A stretch of 64,000 nt of DNA from the NCBI GenBank assembly GCA_023362775.1, contig JALMGJ010000006.1, positions 16,204,001-16,268,000 on the forward strand, in the 5' to 3' direction. Below the pieces are notes generated by a model. That model ran no database searches, was not told the DNA's origin, and saw only the letters and a program-made list of their open reading frames with translations. The stretch comes from Charina bottae. Taxonomy: Eukaryota > Chordata > Lepidosauria > Squamata > Charinaidae. This document shows, in pieces, positions 21,801-31,705 of the stretch. The stretch's first letter is position 1. Each line of letters begins with the position of its first letter. A program made the translations under genes and the position numbers.

Positions 21801-22112
21801 TCACATCTGGGGCTAGTTGAACGTATCCTCTGTTCCTCCCCAGTAGCATTTTGACCATCTTCCGACCTGGGAGTCCCATCTTCCGATGGTATACCGACAT
21901 AACTTTGGTTGTACTGATCCATTTAGTTTTCATGGCAAGAATACTGGGGTGGGTTGCCATTACCTTCTCCAGGGATCGTATTTAGTCTGACCTCTCTGCC
22001 ACGACCTTCCCGTCTTGGGTGTCCCTTCACGGTTTAGCTCATGGTTTCATTGAGGTGCTCAAGCTCCAGCACCACGACAAGGTAACGATCTCCTTTGCTG
22101 GAGAAATAAATA
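18884..22112 (-). mobile_element. Full-length BovB LINE (RTE clade)
   Basis: A 3,229-bp element on the minus strand with a 12-bp duplication TCATCAGTTCAT (18872-18883, 22113-22124). The 3' end (left) is ...GAGTCGGAAACGACTGAACG plus AATAAACAACAA, and the 5' end (right) includes the GATCGTTACCTTGTCGTGGT leader known from BovB. Length and ends fit a complete copy. It carries a single long intact ORF and is probably young. BovB is known for horizontal spread between squamates and other vertebrates. Confidence 0.95.
18890..21922 (-). CDS. BovB endonuclease / reverse transcriptase polyprotein
   Basis: This 1010-codon ORF is uninterrupted. An APE-type endonuclease occupies about residues 70-310, with the metal and catalytic motifs SELKW (Glu104), GDWNAKVG (Asp209, Asn211) and SDH (Asp302-His303). 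The reverse transcriptase follows at about 520-830, with FIDYSKAFD (Asp655), GVRQGCILSP and YADD (755-758). After the RT, the C-terminal part contains VTYGCESW, ELWCWR and PWTARRSNQSIL, a characteristic RTE/BovB pattern. It nicks target DNA and primes reverse transcription from the nick. The stop lies within a few bases of the element's 3' end, as in other BovB copies. All key residues that I can check are present, so it may be competent. Confidence 0.95.
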   Translation of the reverse strand: MDQYNQSYVGIPSEDGTPRSEDGQNATGEEQRIRSTSPRCDDAASSKPKGRLAADGAGGERRIRCSKDQHTIGTWNVRSMSQGKLDVVIGEMSRLNIDILGVSELKWTGMGHFTSDDHQIYYCGQEDHRRNGVAFIINNKVAKAVLGYNPKNDRMISIRIQGKPFNITVIQIYAPTTDAEEAEVDQFYEDLQHLLDNTPKRDVIFITGDWNAKVGSQTTPGITGKHGLGEQNEAGHRLIEFCQDNSLCITNTLFQQPKRRLYTWTSPDGRHRNQIDYILCSQRWRTSIQSVKTRPGADCSSDHELLIAKFRIRLKRIGKTHRSVRYELTNIPKEYAVEVKNRFKGLDLVDRVPEELWTEVRNIVQEAATKNVPKKKKTKKARWLSAETLEVAQERRKAKGNSDRGRYAQLNAKFQRLARRDKELFLNKQCAEVEEDNRIGRTRDLFQKIRNIGGKFQAKMGMIKNKDGKDLTEAEEIKKRWQEYTEDLYRKDNNIGDSFDGVVSELEPDILKSEVEWALRSIANNKAAGDDGIPAELFKILQDDAVRVMHAICQQIWKTQEWPSDWKKSTYIPIPKKGSTKECSNYRTVALISHASKVMLKILQGRLQQFMERELPDVQAGFRKGRGTRDQIANIRWIMEKAREFQKNIYFCFIDYSKAFDCVDHNKLWQVLGGMGIPSHLVCLLRNLYNDQVATVRTEHGTTDWFKIGKGVRQGCILSPYLFNLYAEHIMRHAGLEESKAGVKIAGRNINNLRYADDTTLMAESEEELRSLMTKVKEESAKAGLQLNLKKTKIMATSLIDDWQIEGEKVEAVTDFVFLGAKITADADCSQEIRRRLLLGRRAMANLDKIVKSRDITLTTKVRIVKAMVFPVVTYGCESWTIRKAERRKIDAFELWCWRKILRVPWTARRSNQSILQEIKPDCSLEGMILKAKLKYFGHIMRRQDTLEKMLMLGKVEGQRKRGRPRARWMDGILEVTDSTMGELGMATADRKLWRGLVHEVTKSRKRLNE

Positions 22113-22441
22113 TCATCAGTTCATGCTCTATAATATCTTTTGTGCTATCCATAAAGGATTGTAAACATTGTATTATTTCACATTGTGCACTCGCATACTA
22201 GCCTTTGAATGGTATAATTAGATCTATTTACTGTTCTTCAAAAGTACCAAGATTTCTTATTCACCTGAAAAGCCATATTCTCATTGAACACTTTTCTCAG
22301 GAGGTTCAAAAGAAAAAGGTTATCAAAAGGGGCACAATGGGTCATAATGACCTTGTAGCAATTCATTAAAAATTTAGAGGTTTGGTTATGGATCTTCATG
22401 CAAATGCTTATTCTTTATAGCAGCCTCTTTCATCCTGACAC

Positions 22442-22550
22442 CAGGGGTGTCCACAGGGTAAACAGTCAAGACAGCAGCTGCAACAGAGCTTTGATTGTAC
22501 CATCATGGCCACCATCTTAAGTTTTTTGACCATACCCTATGGACACCTTG
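22442..22550. mobile_element. Possible short MITE
   Basis: CAGGGGTGTCCACAGGGTA at the left and TACCCTATGGACACCTTG at the right are inverted with a few mismatches. No target duplication was found. Confidence 0.4.
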
Positions 22551-22830
22551 GCCAATACCAAAGAAGGCTTCACTGGGGAAGCTAGCTCTGACCTTGGGCT
22601 TGTTAAGCATTCTTCTATGGAAGTGCTATTTATACATCTGTGCACGTAAAGCACGCCGATTCCTATAGTAGTGGTGAGCCTCTTTTGATCCCCTGCTTTT
22701 ATGCAATTTACATACATGCCCCCCATGCTAGAGACACTGTTCCACAAGATAGTTTGGTGGCTAGGAATCTCCACCAGTAGAGTTGTTTGGTTGGTTTTTT
22801 TTAAAATTTTATGAGAGCCATAAACTATGC

Positions 22831-23052
22831 CAACTCTTGCCAACCTAGCAATTCGAAAGCATGCAAATGCAAGTAGGTAAATAGGTACCACTTCGGTGGG
22901 ATGGTAACAGCGTTCTGCGCATGTCATGTGGCCACATGACCGTGGAAGCGTCTTCGGACAACGCTGGCTCTTTGGCTAACAAACGGAGATGAGCACCGGC
23001 CCCTAGAGTCGGACACGACTGCACAAATGTGCGGGGGGAACCTTTACTTTAC
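22831..23052 (+). repeat. SINE type B, 5'-truncated
   Basis: It starts at CAACTCTTGCCAACCTAGCA and ends AGTCGGACACGACTGCACAA, GTGCGGGGGG and AACCTTTAC. The tRNA head is missing. Confidence 0.8.
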
Positions 23053-23443
23053 CTTACATAAACTATGTGGATGGAAACTGCTTGTTTCATTCATAGAGTT
23101 GTTTATTGTGGTATAATTCTAATGATGGCACAGCAGACAAAACAGACAGCATTGATATTTTGTCATGGACCACTGTACTTTAGATAGATGGACTATATGC
23201 AGTACATTAGCTTCAGAAGCTGTCCAGGTTCTGGTGCTTAGCCATGTTGCAGGAAGGGCTGCATAGAATAGTATACGAAGTCCGCCTTCCCTTAAGCTCT
23301 CAGAGCAGAAAGATACAGATGTCACATTTTGTCATGTCTCCATGTATTAAGTTTTACATGACTTCTACCTATCCACCCCCCGGGGTGGGGAGAAAATTTC
23401 TCTATTTTTACAGTGTATGATCCTGTGTGGTGTTTTCGCATAT

Positions 23444-23616
23444 ATGAACCACCAGGAGGCAGTAAAGGACCAGTTTCATCCTTATTGGAACTTATCAGAT
23501 GTACATAACCAGATCTTTCTATGGCATTCAAACCTTCGGAATCTGGCTATGTATGCCTGATGAGTTCCAGTGAGGATGCAACTGGTCATATACTGCCTCC
23601 TGGTGGTCAATATAAG
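23444..23616. repeat. Imperfect fold-back sequence
   Basis: GAACCACCAGGAGGCAGTAA (from 23447) recurs inverted as ATACTGCCTCCTGGTGGTCA (to about 23608). Homology extends about 70 bp inward on each side, around 80 percent identical by eye, with a spacer near 23515-23541. It could be a MITE or a duplicated, inverted fragment. Confidence 0.6.
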
Positions 23617-24524
23617 TAAAAATATAGCCTAGTGGAAAATAGAGAAGTGGTAGAAAATACAGTAGAGAATTTGTGAGAGCTTAAGAGAAGGTGGACTGTA
23701 TATACCATTCTGATAGATTTGGTATGGTAAAAAGCATATAAATGGAAAAGGATTATCTTAGCTTATTCCCTGTCAGGAAAAAGAAAAAAATAGCAAGGAT
23801 TTTTTATTTTAAGTATCTCTGTTCCAGTAAAAATACCCTTATTTTTAAGCAACATATAGGCTTACTGAATCTGTTCTGACGGCAGCCTGCTTTTTGGAAC
23901 TATTGTGTCATGGTATATTCACTTTGGCAGCCTTCTTGAGGCTTTTGTTGTTGAGTAACTCCCTTGTATGGGTGTTCTTTGTCCTTCTACAGGTGTTATA
24001 GGTAGTGTTAGAAGAGTGTTAAATGAATAGCATGCCAACTTTTCTACTCAACTGATGTGAGTAAGAGCTAAATCTGTGCATAGCTGCATTCCTGAGCTAT
24101 AGTACTAGCCAGCATTATCCTTTAACCCTGTGATGTGGTTTTAAATCTCCTCTTAACTACTAGGTAGTCTTCTCTGTTCTGAACAATGAGTGGAATGGAG
24201 CATCCACTTATTTAACAACAAAAATGGTCTATTTGAAGAAGGTTGAATAAGGAGATCTTTATGTTCCAACAGCTGTGGTCTACAGAGAAACATTCCTTCC
24301 AATAATGAGATTAGCTAGTCAGGTACTGTATCTTTCAGCTTGGAACCAGACAGTGATTTCTGTATTCTTCAAATGACTTGTTGGGCATGCATAATTGTGT
24401 TTACAAGGAAGGGGTTGTTTTAGCATGACCATACTTATTAAGCAATTCTTTGAGGTTGTGTGAAAAGTTAGAGTAATTTGAAAATACTTTTGGTTTGGGA
24501 TGGGGAAGCAGTTGGATTGGCGTC
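23617..24524. other. No recognised feature
   Basis: AT-rich sequence with no supported exon or repeat. Confidence 0.4.
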
Positions 24525-24532
24525 TTTAGATC

Positions 24533-24946
24533 AGCGGTCCCCAACCTTTTTGGCACCAGGGACTGGTTTCGTGGAAGACAATTTTTCCACGGACCGGGTG
24601 GGGGGTATGGTTTCAGGATGAAACCATCGGAAGTGGTAAATAAAATAATGGGCGGGCCACACGTGGACTAAAATAAGTGTCGGATTCTGACTTCTCATAA
24701 GGAGTGTGCAACCTAGATCCCTCGCATGCGCAGTTTACAGTAGGGTTCGCGCTCCTATGAGAATCTAATGCCGCCGCTGATCTGACAGGAGGTGGAGCTC
24801 AGGCAGTAATGCGAGCGATGGGGAGCGGCTGTAAATACAGATGAAGCTTCGCTCGCTCGCCCACCGCTCACCTCCTGCTGTGCGGCCTGGTTCCTAACAG
24901 GCCACGGACCGGTACCAGTCCGTGGCCCGTGGGTTGGGGACCCCTG
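24533..24946. mobile_element. Non-autonomous hAT element (GGTCCCCAACC termini)
   Basis: The ends are CAGCGGTCCCCAACC and GGTTGGGGACCCCTG, with the exact 8-bp duplication CTTTAGAT (24525-24532, 24947-24954). Subterminal regions pair over CACGGACCGG / CCGGTACCAGTCCGTGG. The element at 59218 shares these termini. Confidence 0.9.
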
Positions 24947-25194
24947 CTTTAGATGATAAAATGATTGTGGGAAACTGTGCTTCTATGTGTTGTTGTTGAC
25001 GTATTAGAAATATGAGCCAGAAATAGTAATACAGTGTTATTAGTATTAATTGTTTATTAAATCTGTATGTCACTGATTTCAGTTCAATTATCTTTATTAT
25101 AGTCACAGACCAGCATTTTATAGCGTTTTGTAAAATGGTTACAGAGCTCAAATTAAGATGCTATATATTTTCTAAGTAGTTGATGGAAATAAAA

Positions 25195-25560
25195 TGGATG
25201 AAACTAAAATGCAGTATAAATACAAGGAGTATAATATTAAAAAACTTAAATTCTTAAAACTTCTCTAAATTATAAAACCACTTTTTGAATAAAATACTAA
25301 AAAACCACTAAATCATTCTGATTCCCGACAGTTTACTACAAAATAAAATGCAATAAAAACATCCACTGCAAGAAACACAAAAGCAAAAAATAAATATAAA
25401 ACTCCCATACTAAGAAAAGGAATATGAAAAAAATAATAAATTAAAAATTTACTCCACAGCCCTTAAAAAATCAGCTCAAAATACTCCAAATCAAACGGTA
25501 ATAATAAAAAAACGAACAAAACCCACAAAGAAGAACAAATAAAAAAGAGGAATAGTCTGG
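25195..25560 (+). repeat. A-rich low-complexity stretch
   Basis: Dense AAAA/TAAAA sequence with no defined period and no recognisable gene. Confidence 0.5.
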
Positions 25561-25704
25561 TTAGGTTTGGCAATATGCCACAACTTTTATTTTTGTTTGC
25601 CTTCCTTGTGCGCTACTGTATCAGAAATTGTATGTTTAGATATTTCCTGTCTCTTCCTGCATGCTTAAATAATTGGTTAATTGTCTAATTGTTTAGTTAA
25701 CACT

Positions 25705-26028
25705 GAGGGGAGGGATGGCTCAGTGGTTAAGACGCCAGGCTTGTCGATCGGAAGGTCGGCGGTTCGAGACCCGAGCGCCACATGACAGAGTGAGCTCCCG
25801 CCCCTGCTCTTGCCAACCTAGCAATTCAAAAGCATGCAAATGCAAGTAGATAAATAGGTACCACTTCCGTGGGATGGTAACAGCGTTCCATGTGTCATGC
25901 CGGCCACATGACCGCGGAAGCGTCTTCGGACAGCGCTGGCTCTTCGGCTAAGAAATGGAGATGAGCACCGCCCCCTAGAGTCGGACACGACTGCACAACT
26001 GTGCGGGGGAAACCTTTACCTTTTTACC
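25705..26028 (+). repeat. SINE type B, full length with target duplication
   Basis: tRNA-like head GATGGCTCAGTGGTTAAGAC, B-box-like GGTTCGAGACC, core, and BovB-like 3' end AGAGTCGGACACGACTGCAC. A 13-bp duplication TTTAGTTAACACT flanks it (25692-25704, 26029-26041). Confidence 0.9.
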
Positions 26029-26070
26029 TTTAGTTAACACTAATATTTTGTATATAGATGGAAACATTTC

Positions 26071-26326
26071 GGGTATTTTATTTATTTATTTTATTTCTAT
26101 CCTGCCTTTATTATTTTTATAAGTAAGTCAAGACGGCAAACAGACCTAATACTCCTTCCTCCTCCTCTTTTACCCACAACAACCACCCTGTGAGGTGAGT
26201 TGGGCTGAGAGAGAGCGACTGGCCCAACCAAGGTCACCCAGCCGGCTTTCATGCCTCAGGCAGGACTAGAACTCACAGACTCCTGGTTTCTAGCCCAGCA
26301 CCTTAACCACTAGACCAAACTGGCTC
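26071..26326 (-). repeat. tRNA-derived SINE, type A
   Basis: Same family as 1-365 and also reversed, with the tRNA-like head at the right (GGTCTAGTGGTTAAGGTGCT on the minus strand). It is uninterrupted. Confidence 0.75.
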
Positions 26327-26697
26327 TCAGTTTTTTGTGTAATAGGAAAGTTGCTTAGGAGCAAAAGAACAGTTGAACATTTCCATCCTAGATGCTGATC
26401 ATATGCACTGTCTCATCTTTTCAGTGTGTATTTGAGTGGGATGACACAATTTTGTTGTACCAGTTAATTGCATTCAAAACGTAACATTGGTACTGTAATT
26501 GTTATATTCTGTTTATGGGTAAGGAAGCTTGTGTGTGTGGGGCCAGTCGCTGTCACCCCCCTCCTGTAACTTATAATCAAAGCTGGCTGTATGCAAATCC
26601 CACTGATTCAACAGCATCTCTTCCCACCTTTTCCTTCTTTGTCCTGCCCCAAGTGGTGAAAACCGCTCTTCTTGGAATGCTGTGGAGCAGCGGTTCT

Positions 26698-26950
26698 CAA
26701 ACATTTTGGTTTCATGGACCATAGCACGCCAGGCCTTCCTGTCCTCCACTGTCTCCCGGAGTCTACTCAAAAAGACCTCTTTACTTTCTTAAAAATGATT
26801 GAGGGCCCCAAGAACCTTTGTTTTATGTGAATTGCATCCTTCGATATTTACTGTATTAGACGTTAAAACTGAGAAATGTTAAAATATTTATTTATTTGAC
26901 TTCGCGGACCCCCTGAAAGGGTATCGGGGACCACATTTTGAGAACCACTG
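26698..26950. mobile_element. hAT-type element containing a BovB-like fragment
   Basis: Ends CAGCGGTTCTCAAACATTTT and CACATTTTGAGAACCACTG. Near 26715-26775 the minus strand encodes LRETVEDRKAWRAMVHE, which matches the C-terminal pattern of BovB ORFs (compare TADRKLWRGLVHE in the BovB at 18890). The flanking duplication is not clear. Confidence 0.6.
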
Positions 26951-27531
26951 CCATAGAGTCTACTCAGAAGTAGATGTTTCAGGTCATGATTTTCATCACA
27001 GAACCACATCAGCTCAGAAATTGATACTGGTAGACCCAAAAAAGATGTGTAGTAAGTAGCAGAATAAGAAGTGTGTATGTTACGGCAGTACACTTTTCGT
27101 TGGTAATTGTGGGGATTTGCATTATTGCTTTCATTTTTGAGGGAGAGGTAGACAGGCTTAAGTCTTCCAAAGAGACAAAATTCATAGATAATGCAATGTG
27201 GATTTTCCAATTATGGAAGAATGATATTGACATTGATAGAGTTCAAAAAACACCATTTAAGAAGTCGTCTTCTTTTAAAAGCGGGATTCCTAATCTGTAT
27301 GTCACTGAAAACGAGCAATCCCTGCTTAGTGAAACTAAGGATGTGATAGAAGACAGAGCATACTGTCTTATTCAGAATGGATCTTTCTGTGCCCCTCTCT
27401 GTCTTTAGCAGATACAAGGAGATAATGTAATATAAGTGGAGTGTTTTTTATATGCCAGTGACAGCGTGTGAATGTAGATACAAATACGTCTGTTCCTATC
27501 TAGTAATCTTTTTTTCCCCTCCCTTCTCTAG
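26951..27531 (+). other. Sequence upstream of the first MICAL3 coding exon
   Basis: No exon recognised. It ends in a polypyrimidine tract (TTTTTTTCCCCTCCCTTCTC followed by TAG), a good splice acceptor at 27530-27531. The transcription start must therefore lie further left or outside the window. The 111-codon frame 27073-27408 has no family resemblance. Confidence 0.4.
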
Positions 27532-30500
27532 ATTAATTATGCTTATGGAATAAACGAAGCAATTATTGATGAGCGAAATAATAGACAAGAAGACAGGCAG
27601 ACTGGAACAGATCAGCTGCCGGGGGTTGAAGTTGCTGAACTGGAAGCATGGAAGAGGGGATTAATGGAAAGATGAACCAGGCCCATGTCCTCTTTGACCG
27701 ATTTGTCCAGGCTTCCACCTGCAAAGGGACTTTGAAAGCCTTTCAGGAGCTCTGTGATTATTTGGAGCTGAAGCCCAAGGATTATCGTACTTTCTACCAC
27801 AAGCTCAAATCCAAGCTCAGTTACTGGAAAGCAAAAGCTCTTTGGGCCAAGTTGGACAAGAGAGGCTGCCACAAAGACTATAAGAAGGGGAAAGTATGCA
27901 CCAACGCGAAGGTGAGCATGGAAAAATGGCTTATGTTTCGTTAACTCCTGCTTACAAGAACGGCTTCCGTACGCTATATAGTTAGCTACGTGTAGATGAA
28001 CCAAAGCAACAAGCTGCTATTTCCCATAAGGGTCATAGCCTTTGTCCATGCTTTACTAATTTGAGCTGAATTATGCTGTGTTTCAGCTAAGATGAGGATA
28101 ATGCTCATTTAATATTTGGATTAAATTGAAGCTTTGGAATCCATCCTTAAAAAGGAAAGACCCCGATTGCTTATGCTTGCTTGTGCTATTTGCTCATATT
28201 GGTTTGTGTTTAATTAACAGTCTGAAATCAGCTCATGCATATTGCCTTCCATTGGCAGTTACTGATGTCTTGAGCAACCAAGTGATGTACATGAATAGAT
28301 GAAACAACTGTTACGAATGGTTGTTTGCTCCCATTGCATCTATTCTATCCCTTAAAATGTTGGTTGGCTCCCAAAATGGCGGTTGGAGATCTCAGTGTTT
28401 GTTTAGAGCAGTGTTTCTCAACCTCAGCAACTTTAAAATGGATGGACTTCAATTCCCAGAATTTCCCAGCCAGCATGCTAGCTGGGGAATTCTGGGAGTT
28501 GAGGTCCAACCATCTTTAAGTTAGTGAGATTGAGAAACACTGGTTTAGAGCAAGGGTCGGAAATGGCGGCCACTCATCCTTTCCTCCGACAGCCCCGGCT
28601 CCACTAGGGTCGCCCGCCCGGAGTGCCTCCTTGCCGAGGAAATGGCTGACTGGAGCAGAAGGGCTCCTTGCTTCCCCGCTTTCCAGCAGCCATCTTCTCC
28701 TCCCCCCCCCCCCGCCGAAGGCAGCAGCAACATCAAGTCAGCCACCCCCTTCCACGCGATTGGCTCCCGCCCGGAAAATCCCGCCCCCTTCCACAAGATT
28801 GGCCCCCGCCCGCAAACCCCGCCCCCTTCCATGCGATTGGCCCCCGCCCGCAAACCCCGCCCCCTGGTTCTCGAGCATTTCAAAATGGCTCCCGGCATAA
28901 AAAGTTTGCCGACCCCTGGTTTAGAGCAATGAATGAGTCAGTCCCCGTTTAATTGTGGAGGTCATTAGATAACTTAGAGCTACTCACTGTCTCTCAGTTG
29001 AACAGCTGGAGGGTTTTTGAACAGAATAAGAAAAGATCTCCCTGTGTGCCTTCTTGCGCTTCATCAAGGAAAGACCGGATATAAAATCGCAATAGAATAA
29101 ATTAAAAATAAAATTAATAGGATTAAGAGCTGGTGCACAATGCAGACTACATTTTCAGCAACATGTATCTTTTGAAGGTAGTAGCTTATTCTGCCTACAT
29201 TTTGGGGTTGTTCTAAATGTATTGCAAGTTTTCTGTTATTTCTCTTTTTTAAAAAATGTTCCTCACTGATACCTGTTTTACTTCATTTCACTCAAACAGT
29301 GAAAAAGCAGTTTAGGTTTTCAGGAAAAAAATACCATTTTGTGGGGAGGGTATTAGGCCGTTTAGCGATGCGTTAGATAGGAAAGTGTTTATTTTATTTT
29401 TAATTTTCTACTTGGATTCTGATCTTAACAAGGCTCTCTTGAATAATCAAATAGCCAGCTTTATATAAAATAGTATAAACTTAAGTTACTCTTTGAAAAC
29501 TTCAATTAAACTTTTAAATAGCTGACTTTCTTAATCTAAACTCCCACTCCTGTCAGCAAATCCTCTAGTAACTGTTCTGGGTTCTGTCAAACAAAGTCAT
29601 GTTTAAACAATGATTCACTTGAACTTGTGGCCTGCTCTGTGCCAGAGAAATGGCCGCAGCTGTGTTTGCTTCTGTTCCTTATGTGCAGTAACAACAGGCT
29701 CCTAAGATGAGTACGTACAGTTCACTGTGTGCTTCATCTCTCAGTATCCTACTTTTAGCCTTATGGTTTCTGCTCTGGCCGCCTGGTAGCTTAGTGATGC
29801 ATATCCATATTCATCTCCCATAATGAAATCCATCAAGGATTATGGTTATCCAACAGGAAGACAAATGTTTTCTTCCAAAGAATAGAAAGGGGAATGCGGG
29901 AGGTTCTCTTACGTTCCAGTGATAAGAAGAGAAGAAGCTGTTGAAAACAAAGGAATGGGCAGGAGATTCAAATGACTGTAAACACCACTGCTATGAAGCG
30001 TGATGCCTTTGAAGATTAGCTGGAGGGGGTGTTTTCCTATGGTTTCCAGATCTCTCTCCTATCTGTTCCATTCTATTGTTTCTCTCTCTCCCCCCCCCCC
30101 CCGCCATTTTTCATAGAATCATAGGGTTGGAAAGGACCTTGGAGGTCTTCTAATCTAACCTCCACTCCATTCAGTTATGTTCCTCCCTTCTGGCCCTGGG
30201 GCAGCTACACCCCTTTGCTTTACCCCCCCCCTCTTTTTTTGCTTTTCTGCTAAACGGTGGAGGGAAGGGTGTTTGTGTCTGTATCATATGTTTCTGTGTC
30301 TGAAAGTATTTTGTGTGTGCAAGAATGAATGGCCTGTGCAGATGGGGATCAGTTAATTTTGTAAATGTGGTGTCTTGATTTATAGCCAATTAATTATCAT
30401 TGTTCGTTTTTCTTCTTTTTGTATGTCCCGGGTGCTTTTTGTTCGTTTGTTTTTAAAGAACATGAGTTCTATATGTATATTTGCACACATTTGGGTGGGG

Positions 30501-31649
30501 TGGGAAAATCTCCAGGACCGGCCTCAGATTAAAATCAGTAACCCAAGTTGGTTGCCACGTTGGAGAAGCTAGGCAAAACACAGGAGTTTTGTATGTGCTT
30601 TTAATTGGTTCTGATTTGTCTGTCTAGTCTTCCTTCTATGGGATCATCATAAAATTAGGGCCATCTTCCTTTTGGGTAAATACAATATTCCCTTTGTAAC
30701 ACTGAACAGTGGTTGGACCCACTGTATTTGCTTATATGAATATTTGCTATAGTATGTCAAATGTCTATGTTGTCTTGGATAACTGTCTCGATAACATTTT
30801 TCTCCCACCGATTTTATTTTATTCCGGTAACACCAAGAGGCAAAAGAGGATAAGAGAGTAAAAAGGGAGGTTCTGAGCTTCACATCCGGGATGTAGCATG
30901 CATATGCAGCAGAAAGAGAGTTCTGAGATAATTGAATAGACTGTTGTCACTTCTGTCTGCAGATGTGGGTAGCACTTAATACTCCCCTAAAATTAAAACT
31001 CCCCTGCAAATAAACACCAGTGCAACAGAGACTGGACTTAGAACCTTCCTCCCTGATTTGTTCCCCCCATATTTTCAGGGATTGATCTGGACAAGAGTGA
31101 TCATTCCAAAGTGGCACTCCAAATGACATCTGAAGTTATATGCTTTCCTCCATCACCTTGCACAGCTGTGGGACCCTGTTTGACCTATTGGAGTGTGTAA
31201 TTTGACCTCCTGGACAGCTGCAGGTGGCTAACCAGATGTTGTCACTGGAAAGAGCAGAGCCAAATTGTTTTAGCTTAGTTGGGAGGGAAGGGGGAGTAGG
31301 ATGCCTTTGAGAAGCTAGATGCTCCCATCCTCCTCCCTCCAGTGGTCTGTAAACTAACTGCTGAAATCTGGCCGATTGTGCTGCTGAATTTTGAAGTGTT
31401 GCGGGACACACGGGTGTCTCATTTAGCCCACAAGCTGCAAGTTTCCTGCTGCTGTAATACAGCCATCCTTGGCCTGGGTTGGTTTGGTTTGGTTTGGTTT
31501 TAATTGTGGTGCCTTGGAACTTACTTAAAGTTTTATAGAGGGTCTACCTTGGGGCTGCAGGGCCATCGTAAAGGAAGATATAAGCATGGTCCTGGTGATA
31601 GTTATGGGGGGAGATGGGCAGTGATATAAGTTGGATAAATAAATAAATA

Positions 31650-31705
<56 letters not shown>

